Position numbers and translations under genes: made by a program. The notes beneath the pieces were generated by a model. The model made no database searches. It was given only the letters and a program-made list of their open reading frames with translations, and was not told where the DNA came from. A stretch of DNA of 64,000 bases from Ferrovibrio terrae_B (GTDB lineage: Bacteria > Pseudomonadota > Alphaproteobacteria > Ferrovibrionales > Ferrovibrionaceae), in NCBI RefSeq assembly GCF_943371255.1, contig NZ_CALRUC010000006.1, positions 7,296-71,295 of the forward strand. Direction: 5' to 3'. Shown here piece by piece: positions 50,886 through 62,628 of the stretch (within the stretch, counting starts at the first letter, position 1; each line of letters opens with the position of its first letter).

Positions 50886-50974
50886 TTTCTGCCGGGCAGA
50901 ACCGTCCGGCAGTGTCCCGGGCCGGCCTGTCCACAGATATCGGCAAGAGTGTTCTAAAGGATCGAAGCGCACGC

Positions 50975-51496
50975 ATGGATGCGGCGAACCGTATTGCAGA
51001 GTTGATTGCTCCCACGCTCGAAGCGATGGGCTTTCAGCTTGTGCGCGTCAAGCTGATGGGCACCGAACGTCCGGTGCTGCAGATCATGTTCGAGCGCGAC
51101 ACCGGCGGGGCGCCCCATGACGGCGGCATCACGGTGGACGATTGCGCCGAGGTCAGCCGGGCGGTGAGCGCGGTGCTCGATGTGGAAGATCCGATCAGCG
51201 GTGCCTACCGGCTGGAAGTCTCCTCGCCGGGCCTGGACCGTCCGCTGACCAAGCCGGCGGATTTCGAACGCTTCAAGGGATTTGCCGCCAAGGTTGAGCT
51301 GGGCCGCCCGCATGAGGGCCGCAAGCGCTTCCAGGGCCGCCTGGGTGGCCTGGCCGGCGATGCTGTTGTGCTGCGCGACGAGACGAAGGGCGACGAGACC
51401 CGTCTGCCGGTCGCCGAAATCGCCAGCGCCAAACTGATTGTCACCGACGACCTGATTACCGCGAGCCTCGCGGGACGCAGTGCGGCGGCGAATTAG
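50975..51496 (+). CDS. rimP: Ribosome maturation factor RimP
   Basis: The 173-residue protein has the RimP N-domain (ELIAPTLEAMGFQLVRVKLMG, LQIMFERDTGG, ITVDDCAEVSRAVSAVLDVEDPI, YRLEVSSPGLDRPL) and the C-terminal Sm-like fold. It helps 30S subunit maturation. It starts the conserved rimP-nusA-ylxR-infB-rbfA-truB-rpsO-pnp run. The ATG at 50975 is set by conservation; the ribosome site AAGGA lies 13 nt away. Confidence 0.94.
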   Translation: MDAANRIAELIAPTLEAMGFQLVRVKLMGTERPVLQIMFERDTGGAPHDGGITVDDCAEVSRAVSAVLDVEDPISGAYRLEVSSPGLDRPLTKPADFERFKGFAAKVELGRPHEGRKRFQGRLGGLAGDAVVLRDETKGDETRLPVAEIASAKLIVTDDLITASLAGRSAAAN

Positions 51497-51534
51497 AGTT
51501 TTTTACCGGTAACGAGTTTCGAGGAACAGGAACA

Positions 51535-53055
51535 ATGGAAACGGTAACCAGTTTCAACCGGCTCGAGCTGCTGCAGGTGGCCGATGCCGTGGCCCGTGAA
51601 AAAGCAATCGAGCGCGATGTCGTGCTGATGGCGATGGAAGATGCGATCCAGAAGGCGGCGCGTTCGCGCTACGGCCTGGAAAACGACATCCATGCCGAGA
51701 TCGACCGCAAGAGCGGCGAAATCCGCCTCGAGCGCCATCTGGCCGTGGTCGACAAGATCGAGAACGATGCCATCGAGATCGGCATCACGGAAGCGCAGCG
51801 CCGCAACCCCGATGCCCAGGTGGGCGATGTGATTGCCGAGCCGCTGCCGCCGATCGATTTCGGCCGCATCGCAGCCCAGACCGCCAAGCAGGTGATCGTG
51901 CAGAAGGTGCGCGAAGCCGAGCGTGAGCGTCAGTATATCGAGTACAAGGATCGCATCGGCGAGATCGTGAACGGTCTGGTCAAGCGCGTGGAATACGGCA
52001 ACGTCACCATCGACCTGGGCCGCGCCGAAGCGATCCTGCGTCGCGACGAGCTGCTGCCGCGCGAAACCTTCCGCCAGGGTGACCGCGCGCGCGCCTATAT
52101 CTACGACGTGCGTCGCGAGCCGCGTGGCCCGCAGATTTTCCTGTCGCGTTCGCATCCGCAGTTCATGTCCAAGCTGTTTGCCCAGGAAGTGCCGGAAGTC
52201 TATGACGGCATCATCGAGATCCGCGCCGTGGCGCGTGATCCGGGCAGCCGCGCCAAGATCGCGGTGCTGTCGAATGACAATTCGATCGACCCGGTCGGCG
52301 CCTGCGTCGGTATGCGCGGCAGCCGCGTGCAGGCCGTGGTGAACGAACTGCAGGGTGAAAAGATCGACATCATCAAGTGGTCGCCCGATCCGGCCACCTT
52401 CATCGTCAATGCGCTGGCCCCGGCCGAAGTGGCCAAGGTGGTGCTGGACGAGGAAGCCAATGCTGTTGAAGTGGTGGTGCCGACCGACCAGCTGTCGCTG
52501 GCAATCGGCCGTCGCGGCCAGAATGTGCGCCTGGCCTCGCAGCTGACCGGCTACGACATCGACATCCTCACCGAGGAAGAAGAGAGCGAGCGCCGCCAGA
52601 AGGAATTCCGCGAGCGCAGCCAGCTGTTCATCGACTCGCTGGATGTCGACGAGACCCTGGCGCAGCTGCTGGTCACCGAAGGCTTCACCAAGGTCGAGGA
52701 ACTCGCCTATCTGCCGGTCGAAGAACTGGCCGAGATCGAGGGCTTCGATGGCGACATCGCCAACGAGCTGCATGAGCGCGCGCTGGAATTCATCGACAAG
52801 CGCAACACCGAGTTCGAGGAAAAGCGCAAGGCGCTGGGCGTTACCGACGAGATCGCCGCCATCGAAGGCATCACGCCGGCCATGCTGGTCGCATTGGGCG
52901 AGAAGGGCGTGAAGACGCTCGACGACCTCGGCGACCTGGCAGGCGACGAACTGCAGGAGATCGTCGGCGAAGGGCTTTCCAATGACGATGCGAACGCCAT
53001 CATCATGGCGGCGCGCCAGCATTGGTTCGAGGGTGAAGAGGGCGGCCAGGCGTAA
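51535..53055 (+). CDS. nusA: Transcription elongation/termination factor NusA
   Basis: The 506-residue protein has the N-terminal polymerase-binding domain, S1 (IGEIVNGLVKRVEYGNVTIDLG), two KH domains (PVGACVGMRGSRVQAVVNELQGEKID, LAIGRRGQNVRLASQLTG) and two C-terminal helix-hairpin repeats (LLVTEGFTKVEELAYL, EIAAIEGITPAMLVALGEKG). AGGAACA lies before the ATG. Confidence 0.97.
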   Translation: METVTSFNRLELLQVADAVAREKAIERDVVLMAMEDAIQKAARSRYGLENDIHAEIDRKSGEIRLERHLAVVDKIENDAIEIGITEAQRRNPDAQVGDVIAEPLPPIDFGRIAAQTAKQVIVQKVREAERERQYIEYKDRIGEIVNGLVKRVEYGNVTIDLGRAEAILRRDELLPRETFRQGDRARAYIYDVRREPRGPQIFLSRSHPQFMSKLFAQEVPEVYDGIIEIRAVARDPGSRAKIAVLSNDNSIDPVGACVGMRGSRVQAVVNELQGEKIDIIKWSPDPATFIVNALAPAEVAKVVLDEEANAVEVVVPTDQLSLAIGRRGQNVRLASQLTGYDIDILTEEEESERRQKEFRERSQLFIDSLDVDETLAQLLVTEGFTKVEELAYLPVEELAEIEGFDGDIANELHERALEFIDKRNTEFEEKRKALGVTDEIAAIEGITPAMLVALGEKGVKTLDDLGDLAGDELQEIVGEGLSNDDANAIIMAARQHWFEGEEGGQA

Positions 53056-53086
53056 GCCGGCGGCTGCCGAAAGAGTATCGCGCGCC

Positions 53087-53569
53087 ATGCCTCAGCGGCG
53101 TTGTCTGCTGACCGGCCAGCGCGCGCAGGCCGAAACCCTGCTGCGGTTCGCCATCGTGACGATGGCAGCCGGACAGGGCGAGGCGGTGGAGCCGGATCCG
53201 GCCCATCGGTTTCCGGGACGCGGGCTGTGGCTCGCGCCGGCACCGGATGCGGTGGCGATGGCGGTGGCCAAGGGAATGTTCCCCCGGGCCGCGAAACGCA
53301 AGCTGCAGGTACCGGCCGATCTGCCGGCCCGCAGCCTTGCAGCCTGGAAGGCCCATGTGGCCGGCCAGGTGACGAAAGCCCGGCGTGCCGGGCTGGTGCT
53401 GGCCGATGCGGCCGCGGGCGAGGATGGCGCAACACCGCTGTCCTGCAATGCGGCGTCACTCGGCCTCGGGTGGCTGGTGCTGAAAAGCGCCCCGCTGACC
53501 CGGCGTGCGGCGGCCGATCTGGCCCTGCTCGCCCGGCTGCTGCCGGTGTCGCAGGACATCGGGCGTTGA
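53087..53569 (+). CDS. YlxR-type RNA-binding protein with C-terminal L7Ae-like part
   Basis: The 160-residue protein begins with a DUF448 domain (RRCLLTGQRAQAETLLRFAIVT, FPGRGLWLAP) and continues into an L7Ae-like region (AHVAGQVTKARRAGLVLADAAAG, LGWLVLKSAPLTRRAAADLALLARLL). In many alphaproteobacteria the two are fused, while Gram-positive bacteria have separate ylxR and ylxQ genes. Its place between nusA and infB is fully conserved. The ribosome site before 53087 is weak. The frame stays open into nusA but the upstream part is a shadow. Confidence 0.86.
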   Translation: MPQRRCLLTGQRAQAETLLRFAIVTMAAGQGEAVEPDPAHRFPGRGLWLAPAPDAVAMAVAKGMFPRAAKRKLQVPADLPARSLAAWKAHVAGQVTKARRAGLVLADAAAGEDGATPLSCNAASLGLGWLVLKSAPLTRRAAADLALLARLLPVSQDIGR

Positions 53570-53699
53570 CGGGTCGGGTGGGGGGTGCCATGAGGCTGGG
53601 CGCGCCATAGGTTAAGGCCCGGGCGTGAGACCGGGAGTAAGCATCGGTGCCGTCGGCACCATGCATGTAGTTTTTAGGCGGTAGGCGGAAGCGGACTGT

Positions 53700-56594
<2,895 letters not shown>

Positions 56595-56626
56595 TCGCGG
56601 GCCAGCCTTACCTTTCGGAGTAGCAG

Positions 56627-57073
56627 ATGGCCCAGCGCAAGCGCAGCGGCGGCGGCAAAAGCAGTGGCCGCGACGAACTGCCCGGCGGGCGCAGCCAGCG
56701 TCAGCTGCGCGTCGGCGAGGAGCTGCGCCATATCCTGTCCGATGTGCTGCGCAACGGCCATTTCCGCGACCCCGACCTGGCTGATCTGGTTGTCACCGTC
56801 ACCGAAGTGCGCGTCAGTCCCGATCTGAAAGCGGCGACGGCTTTCGTGATGCCGCTGGCCGGCAAGGATGCGCCGAAGATCATCGCCGGCCTCAACCGCG
56901 CCACGTCCTATATCCGCATGGAAGCGGTGAAGCAGATCGATCTGCGCGTGGCGCCGCAATTCTCCTTCAAGCTGGATCACAGCTTCGACGAAGCGGCGCG
57001 GGTGACCAAGCTGCTGCTGCAGCCCGTCGTGCAGGCCGATCTCAGCAAAGACCCGTCCGAGACGGACGAATGA
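56627..57073 (+). CDS. rbfA: Ribosome-binding factor A
   Basis: The 148-residue protein has the KH-like RbfA fold (RQLRVGEELRHILSDVLRNGHFRDPDLADLVVTVTEVRVSPDLKAATAFVMPL, APQFSFKLDHSFDEAARVTKLL). It assists 16S 5'-end maturation, especially in the cold. GGAG precedes the ATG. The unusual basic, Gly-rich N-terminal extension (AQRKRSGGGKSSGRDELPGGR) is common in this class. Confidence 0.95.
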   Translation: MAQRKRSGGGKSSGRDELPGGRSQRQLRVGEELRHILSDVLRNGHFRDPDLADLVVTVTEVRVSPDLKAATAFVMPLAGKDAPKIIAGLNRATSYIRMEAVKQIDLRVAPQFSFKLDHSFDEAARVTKLLLQPVVQADLSKDPSETDE

Positions 57074-57086
57074 AAAAGCCCGTTTC

Positions 57087-58007
57087 ATGAAAAGAAAGGG
57101 CCGCCCGGTCCATGGCTGGGTGATCGTCGACAAGCCGCTCGGGCTCACCTCGACGCAATGCCTGGCCAAGGTGCGCCGGCTCACCGATGCGGCCAAGGCC
57201 GGCCATGGCGGCACGCTCGATCCGCTCGCCACCGGCATCCTGCCGATTGCACTCGGCGAGGCCACCAAGACGGTCAACTGGGTGATGGGCGCGGGCAAGA
57301 CCTACCGCTTCACCGTGCGCTGGGGCGAGGCCACCAGCACCGACGATGCCGAGGGCCCGGTCACGCAGCGCTCCGATATCCGCCCTGACCGCGCCGCCAT
57401 CGAGGCCATGCTGCCCAGCTTCACCGGCGAGATCATGCAGCGCCCGCCGGCCTACTCGGCCATCAAGGTGGACGGCCAGCGCGCCTACGACCTGGCCCGG
57501 GCCCAGAGCAGGGCGGGGGGTGAGGTGCCTGTGCTGGAAGCCCGGCCGATCCGCATTGATGCCCTGCGCCTGGTCGACTGTCCGGACCCGGATCACGCCG
57601 TTTTCGAGGTCGATTGCGGCAAGGGCGCCTATGTGCGTGCGCTGGGCCGGGATTTCGCTTTATTTCTAGGAACTTACGGCCATATCACGGCCCTGCGCCG
57701 CACCCGGGTCGGGCGCTATGGGGAAACCGCGGCCTTTTCGCTGGATTCACTGGAGGAACTGTGCCAAAAGGACGCCGCGCACGCGTATCTGCTGCCGATT
57801 GAAACCGCGCTGGACGACATCCCGGCCCTGGTTTTGACCGGCCCGCAGGCCGACCGCCTCAAACACGGTCAGCCGATCAAGATCGCGCTCACGGCCCCCG
57901 GGCTCCCGCCTGAAGGAGAATTGCTGGTGACCGCCGACGGCAAGCCCGTCGGCATCGCCGAGCGGCTCGCTGACGAAGTCAGGCCGGTGCGTTTGTTCAA
58001 CCTTTGA
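57087..58007 (+). CDS. truB: tRNA pseudouridine(55) synthase
   Basis: The 306-residue enzyme has the TruB motif GWVIVDKPLGLTSTQ and the catalytic Asp in HGGTLDPLATGILPIALGEATKT, plus RPPAYSAIKVDGQRAYDLAR and a C-terminal PUA-like part. It makes pseudouridine at tRNA U55. It is 13 bp from rbfA. Confidence 0.96.
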   Translation: MKRKGRPVHGWVIVDKPLGLTSTQCLAKVRRLTDAAKAGHGGTLDPLATGILPIALGEATKTVNWVMGAGKTYRFTVRWGEATSTDDAEGPVTQRSDIRPDRAAIEAMLPSFTGEIMQRPPAYSAIKVDGQRAYDLARAQSRAGGEVPVLEARPIRIDALRLVDCPDPDHAVFEVDCGKGAYVRALGRDFALFLGTYGHITALRRTRVGRYGETAAFSLDSLEELCQKDAAHAYLLPIETALDDIPALVLTGPQADRLKHGQPIKIALTAPGLPPEGELLVTADGKPVGIAERLADEVRPVRLFNL

Positions 58008-58024
58008 TGTCGCGGAGTTAGACC

Positions 58025-58294
58025 ATGACCATTACTGCCGAGCGCAAGACCGCGCTGGTTGCCGAATATGCCACCAAGAAGGGCGACACCGGTTCGCCGG
58101 AAGTCCAGGTGGCCGTGCTCACCGAGCGCATCAACAACCTCACCGACCATTTCAAGACCCACAAGAAGGACGTGCATTCGCGTCGCGGTCTGCTGATGAT
58201 GGTGAGCAAGCGTCGCAGCCTGCTCGACTATCTGAAGAAGATCGACATGCCGCGCTACGACGCCCTGATCCAGCGTCTGGGTCTCCGCAAGTAA
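58025..58294 (+). CDS. rpsO: 30S ribosomal protein S15
   Basis: The 89-residue protein is full length and has the S15 signature (KGDTGSPEVQVAVLTERINNLTDHFKTHKKDVHSRRGLLMMVSKRRSLLDYL). It follows truB by 17 bp and is followed by its own terminator before pnp. Confidence 0.98.
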   Translation: MTITAERKTALVAEYATKKGDTGSPEVQVAVLTERINNLTDHFKTHKKDVHSRRGLLMMVSKRRSLLDYLKKIDMPRYDALIQRLGLRK

Positions 58295-58355
58295 CGATTA
58301 TGGCCGCTGCCGCGAACACGATCGCCAGCAGCCGTATTCCGGACATGATGACACA

Positions 58356-58393
58356 CGCCCGCTCCCGGACCGCCGGGGCGGGCGTTGTTGTTT
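58356..58393 (+). terminator. Intrinsic terminator between rpsO and pnp
   Basis: A 12-bp stem with one bulged T (58356-58368 with 58373-58384) and an ACCG loop is followed by TTGTTGTTT. It would partly insulate pnp from the rimP-rpsO transcript. Confidence 0.8.
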
Positions 58394-58481
58394 CACCGTA
58401 GTCCGGGAATTGGCCGGCGCCATCGGGATGGACTCGATGCGCCGGTTTGCCGCGTGCGACTGAACACAGTTGTACCGGCCG

Positions 58482-58509
58482 GGCGGGAGGCGATGGGCGC
58501 CGTCCCGCC
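58482..58509 (+). promoter_or_regulatory. Hairpin in the pnp 5' leader
   Basis: GGCGGGA (58482-58488) pairs perfectly with TCCCGCC (58503-58509) across a 14-nt loop, about 60 nt before the pnp start codon. In E. coli a leader hairpin cut by RNase III mediates pnp autocontrol; whether this one does so is inference. Confidence 0.4.
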
Positions 58510-58569
58510 GGGTGCCTAGGTCAGGGACAGTCCGAAGGACCGAAGGGCGCCGAGGAAGGAAGAAAGACT

Positions 58570-60714
58570 ATGTTCAATATCCATAAGACCGAACTGATGT
58601 GGGGCGGTCGCAAGCTCACCATCGAGACCGGCAAGATTGCCCGCCAGGCCGACGGCGCCGTGATGGTGACCTATGGCGACACCATCGTGCTTTGCACGGC
58701 CGTGGCCGCGAAGACCCCGAAGCCGGGCGTGGATTTTTTCCCGCTCACCGTGAACTACCAGGAAAAGACCTTTGCCGCCGGCAAGATCCCCGGCGGCTTC
58801 TTCAAGCGTGAAGGCCGCCCGAGCGAGAAGGAGACGCTGACCTCGCGTCTGATCGATCGTCCGATCCGCCCGCTGTTCGCCGACGGTTTCCGCAACGAGA
58901 CCCAGGTGGTTGCCACCGTGCTGTCGCATGACATGGAGAACGATCCCGATATCGTCGCTCTGGTCGGTGCCTCGGCCGCGCTCACCATCTCGGGCATTCC
59001 CTTCATGGGCCCGATCGGTGCCGCCCGCGTCGCCTATATCAACGGCGAATATGTGCTGAACCCGACCAAGACCCAGCTGGGTGAAGCGGGCAACAAGCTC
59101 GACCTCGTCGTCGCCGGCACCGCCGACGCCGTGCTGATGGTTGAGTCGGAAGCCCAGCAGCTGCCGGAAGACGTGATGCTCGGCGCCGTGATGTTCGGTC
59201 ACAAGGGTTTCCAGCCGGTGATCGAAGCCATCATCGGCCTGGCTGAACGCGCCGCCAAGGATGCGATGCCGCTGCAGGCCCGCACCGGTTACGAGACCGC
59301 CTTCAAGAAACTGCAGGATTCGGGCATCGAAGCCGAACTGCGCGTCGCCTATGAAGAGAAGGTCAAGCAGGCCCGTTACGCCAAGGTCGGCGAAGTGAAG
59401 GCCAAGGCCAAGGCGCTGTTCGCCGATGGCGAAGCCAACCCGGTCGATGTTTCGGATGCCTTCAAGCATCTCGAAGCCCAGGTCGTGCGCTTCAACATCC
59501 TCGACACCGGCCTGCGTATCGACGGCCGCGACACCAAGACCGTGCGTCCGATCGTGTCGGAAGTCGGCGTGCTGCCGCGCGCCCACGGTGCTGCGCTGTT
59601 CACCCGTGGCGAAACCCAGGCGCTGGTGGTCACCACGCTGGGCACCGGCACGGACGAGCAGATCATCGACGCGCTGGACGGCGAATACCGCGAAGCCTTC
59701 ATGCTGCACTACAACTTCCCTCCCTACTCGGTCGGTGAAGCCGGCCGCATGGGTTCGCCGGGCCGCCGCGAAATCGGCCATGGCAAGCTGGCCTGGCGCG
59801 CCGTGCGCCCGCTGCTGCCGGCGAAGGAAGCCTTCCCCTACACGATCCGCGTCGTCTCGGAGATCACCGAGTCGAACGGCTCTTCCTCGATGGCCACTGT
59901 CTGCGGCACTTCGCTGGCGCTGATGGATGCCGGCGTGCCGCTGACCGCTCCGGTTGCCGGCATTGCCATGGGCCTGATCCTGGAAGGCACGCGCTTCGCC
60001 GTGCTGTCCGACATCCTGGGTGATGAAGATCACCTCGGCGACATGGACTTCAAGGTGGCTGGCACCAACGAGGGCGTCACCGCCCTGCAGATGGACATCA
60101 AGATCGCCGGCATCACCGAAGAGATCATGCGCGTCGCGCTGGACCAGGCCAAGGCTGGCCGCGTCCACATCCTGGGCGAGATGTCCAAGGCGATGTCGCA
60201 GAACCGCACCGGCGTGAAGGAAAATGCGCCGCGCATCACCACGATTACCGTGCCGAAGGACAAGATCCGTGAAGTGATCGGGTCGGGCGGCAAGGTGATC
60301 CGCGAGATCGTGGAAAAGACCGGCACCAAGATCGACATCGAGGACGATGGCACGATCAAGATCGCTTCGTCGGACCCGGCCGCTTCGGATGCCGCGATCC
60401 AGTGGATCAAGTCGATCGTCTCGGAACCCGAGGTCGGCATGATCTACAAGGGCAAGATCGTCAAGCTGGTCGATTTCGGCGCCTTCGTGAACTTCTTCGG
60501 CAGCCGCGACGGCCTCGTGCATGTCTCGGAAATGGCGCCCAAGCGCATCAACAAGCCGAGCGATGTGGTCTCGGAAGGCCAGGAAGTGCGCGTTAAGGTG
60601 CTCGGCATCGACGAGCGCGGCAAGGTGCGCCTGTCCATGAAGGTGGTCGACCAGGCCACTGGCGAAGACCTGTCGAACAAGCCCAGGACTGACGAAGCCG
60701 TTCAGGCCGACTAA
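58570..60714 (+). CDS. pnp: Polyribonucleotide nucleotidyltransferase
   Basis: The 714-residue enzyme has two RNase PH domains (second with FPPYSVGEAGRMGSPGRREIGHGKLA), KH (IREVIGSGGKVIREIVEKTG) and S1 (YKGKIVKLVDFGAFVNFFGSRDGLVHVSEMA). It degrades RNA 3' to 5' with phosphate. The ATG at 58570 follows GAGGAAGGA; the frame is open to 58447 but the extra part is not PNPase-like. Confidence 0.97.
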   Translation: MFNIHKTELMWGGRKLTIETGKIARQADGAVMVTYGDTIVLCTAVAAKTPKPGVDFFPLTVNYQEKTFAAGKIPGGFFKREGRPSEKETLTSRLIDRPIRPLFADGFRNETQVVATVLSHDMENDPDIVALVGASAALTISGIPFMGPIGAARVAYINGEYVLNPTKTQLGEAGNKLDLVVAGTADAVLMVESEAQQLPEDVMLGAVMFGHKGFQPVIEAIIGLAERAAKDAMPLQARTGYETAFKKLQDSGIEAELRVAYEEKVKQARYAKVGEVKAKAKALFADGEANPVDVSDAFKHLEAQVVRFNILDTGLRIDGRDTKTVRPIVSEVGVLPRAHGAALFTRGETQALVVTTLGTGTDEQIIDALDGEYREAFMLHYNFPPYSVGEAGRMGSPGRREIGHGKLAWRAVRPLLPAKEAFPYTIRVVSEITESNGSSSMATVCGTSLALMDAGVPLTAPVAGIAMGLILEGTRFAVLSDILGDEDHLGDMDFKVAGTNEGVTALQMDIKIAGITEEIMRVALDQAKAGRVHILGEMSKAMSQNRTGVKENAPRITTITVPKDKIREVIGSGGKVIREIVEKTGTKIDIEDDGTIKIASSDPAASDAAIQWIKSIVSEPEVGMIYKGKIVKLVDFGAFVNFFGSRDGLVHVSEMAPKRINKPSDVVSEGQEVRVKVLGIDERGKVRLSMKVVDQATGEDLSNKPRTDEAVQAD

Positions 60715-60737
60715 GCCTTCAGGCAGATCGAACATGA

Positions 60738-60765
60738 AAGGCCGGGAGCGATCCCGGCCTTTTTT
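60738..60765 (+). terminator. Intrinsic terminator after pnp
   Basis: A perfect 10-bp stem (AAGGCCGGGA / TCCCGGCCTT) with a GCGA loop is followed by a T6 run. Core sequence is shared with the terminator at 3581-3607. Confidence 0.95.
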
Positions 60766-60861
60766 CGTTATGATGCCGGGTCCGGTCTTGGTTTAGAAAA
60801 TCTTAAGCGCCGCACGGCAAGCTGGACGGATATGCGTCGCCGCCGGCGCAGGAGATACATT

Positions 60862-61680
60862 TTGCAGTTTTCCGGACTGACCGACCTGCCTTTCGAACCT
60901 TATTTCGTCACCGGTGCGCCGCGCACCGGCACATCTATTCTGCATGCGCTGATCTGCACCGACGACGCGGTGAACGACTACATCAATGAATGCAGCTATT
61001 TCACGGCACTTCTGCAGCCGTTCATGGTCGGCTGGAAGACTTTCGACGATCACACCAAGGCCTATTTCGCCGCCAGCCGCCAGCGCTTCATCGATTACCA
61101 CGGCCAATTGATCCGCAGCGTGCTGCGCGATATCTGGGAGCAGCTCGGCAGGCCGAAGAAGCTGGTGCTGAAGGATCCGGTGCTGAGCCGCAGCATGCAT
61201 CTGATGGCGCAGCTGGTGCCGGCATCAAAATACATCATCACCATTCGGGATCCGCGCGATGTGATGGCGTCCCGTGTGGTGGTGATGCGCAAGACCGATG
61301 CGACTGCCGTGGTCGGCGATCGCGATATCGAGAAGGTCTGCAAGGAATTCAACGCGTCCTACACCGCCCTGATCAACATGGGTGACATCTTTGCCGGCCG
61401 CGCCCTGCTGGTTCCTTATGAGGCACTGGCGCAAAGCGGCAATATGAAGTCGATCGAGGATTTCATGGGCATTGCCATCCGGAAGGATCGGGTGTGGCAG
61501 TCGGAGCTGACGGACGTGTCCCGCGCCGAGGGCAATGCCTGGAACACCGAACAATACGGCAAGCCGCTGAATGCAGATTCGGTCGGCAACTACAAGAAGC
61601 TGCTGGACGAGGCGCAGGTGGCGCTGGTGGAAAAGCTCTGTGCCCCGCAGATGCAGGCGCTCGGCATGCCGCTGGTCTAG
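60862..61680 (+). CDS. Sulfotransferase-like protein (TTG start)
   Basis: The 272-residue protein has the 5'-PSB-like loop FVTGAPRTGTSILHALI near the N-terminus and the 3' motif YIITIRDPRDVMASRVVVM, as in PAPS-dependent sulfotransferases. The acceptor is unknown. The frame is open from an ATG at 60832, but those 10 residues read MRRRRRRRYI, which is the translated AGGAGA ribosome site; the TTG at 60862 lies 6 nt after it and is preferred. It stands alone after the pnp terminator. Confidence 0.8.
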   Translation: MQFSGLTDLPFEPYFVTGAPRTGTSILHALICTDDAVNDYINECSYFTALLQPFMVGWKTFDDHTKAYFAASRQRFIDYHGQLIRSVLRDIWEQLGRPKKLVLKDPVLSRSMHLMAQLVPASKYIITIRDPRDVMASRVVVMRKTDATAVVGDRDIEKVCKEFNASYTALINMGDIFAGRALLVPYEALAQSGNMKSIEDFMGIAIRKDRVWQSELTDVSRAEGNAWNTEQYGKPLNADSVGNYKKLLDEAQVALVEKLCAPQMQALGMPLV

Positions 61681-61685
61681 GCGCG

Positions 61686-62429
61686 TTACGACGGCGGCTC
61701 GGCCAGCGGCGCGATGATGCGGCGGTAGCGGCCATCGGCGCGCATGGCCTGATAGGCGGCGCGCAGTCTGGCGACCAGGGGCTGCGGCAGGTCGGGTGAG
61801 CCGGCAATCCAGAACGGCACCACGGCAAAGGATTCGCCTGCGCGCAATTCGGCCGGTCCAAAATCCAGCGCGGCCCAGGTGGCGCGGCCGATGGCGCGCA
61901 GGGCGAACCAGCCATCGATCCGGCCGGCGCGCAGCAGGCGGGCATTGTCGGCTTCACTGTTGGTGGTTTCAAAATTCTCCAGTCCGAAGGACTGCAGCAT
62001 CACCTGCAGTTCCGATCCGCGCATGACACTGATGCGTGGCAGGCGGCTCGCGGCATCCAGGCTGTTGACCACGGGGCTGCTGGTGCGGGTGAAGAATACG
62101 GCCCGGTCGGCATAGACCTCGCCGATCCAGGTATACCGGTTTTCGCGCGGCGGGGTGCGCAGCAGGGCCGGATACAGGCTGCTGCCCTGATCCAGTGCCA
62201 TCACCGCCCGTTGGAAGGGCAGGATACGCACAGTTGGATCGATGCCGGTGGTGCGCGCCAGATGCTGCACCAGTTCCACCGCCGGCCCGGCCCCGAGACC
62301 GTCCTGCTCCACCACATAGGGCGGGCGGGCGGCGGCAATGATCTGGATGGCGGCCGACTGGGCCCAGGCCGTGCCGCCAATGGCGAACAGTCCGATGCCG
62401 AGCACAAGGATGCCTGTGGTCCTGAGCAA
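61686..62429 (-). CDS. Periplasmic solute-binding-like protein (SBP_bac_3 type)
   Basis: The 247-residue protein has a signal peptide (GILVLGIGLFAIGGTAWAQS) and an extracellular solute-binding family 3-like fold (AARPPYVVEQDGLGAGPAVELVQHLARTTGIDPTVRILPFQRAVMALDQG, RISVMRGSELQVML, NARLLRAGRIDGWFA). No ABC permease or ATPase is nearby, so it may be an orphan sensor-type binding protein. The start is uncertain: a TTG at 62429 follows GGAGG and gives a clean signal peptide, while the frame opens at 62543. Confidence 0.7.
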   Translation of the reverse strand: MLRTTGILVLGIGLFAIGGTAWAQSAAIQIIAAARPPYVVEQDGLGAGPAVELVQHLARTTGIDPTVRILPFQRAVMALDQGSSLYPALLRTPPRENRYTWIGEVYADRAVFFTRTSSPVVNSLDAASRLPRISVMRGSELQVMLQSFGLENFETTNSEADNARLLRAGRIDGWFALRAIGRATWAALDFGPAELRAGESFAVVPFWIAGSPDLPQPLVARLRAAYQAMRADGRYRRIIAPLAEPPS

Positions 62430-62628
62430 GGGCGATTGGCCTCCGATCAACCTCCAGTTTACCGCAAGTCCGGTAAGAAACCGGTTATTTTCCGGCAATA
62501 TATAAGATCGAGAGTCCCGGCGAATCGGCAATTTGGCTGGCATCGCCGTGATGTCGGCGCGGCGCGGCCTGATTCTTGCCGTTTTTCTGCATTTCTATTA
62601 CAGCAGCCCAGTCTGCGTGGAGACAGGC

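Noticed and set aside
58516..60735. Minus-strand open frame of 739 codons opposite pnp
   Set aside because: Shadow of pnp; covers the pnp terminator, which is unlikely for a real gene start.
60832..60861. Poly-Arg N-terminus (MRRRRRRRYI) on the sulfotransferase-like protein
   Set aside because: These codons are the ribosome site and its flank read as protein; the TTG at 60862 is better placed.
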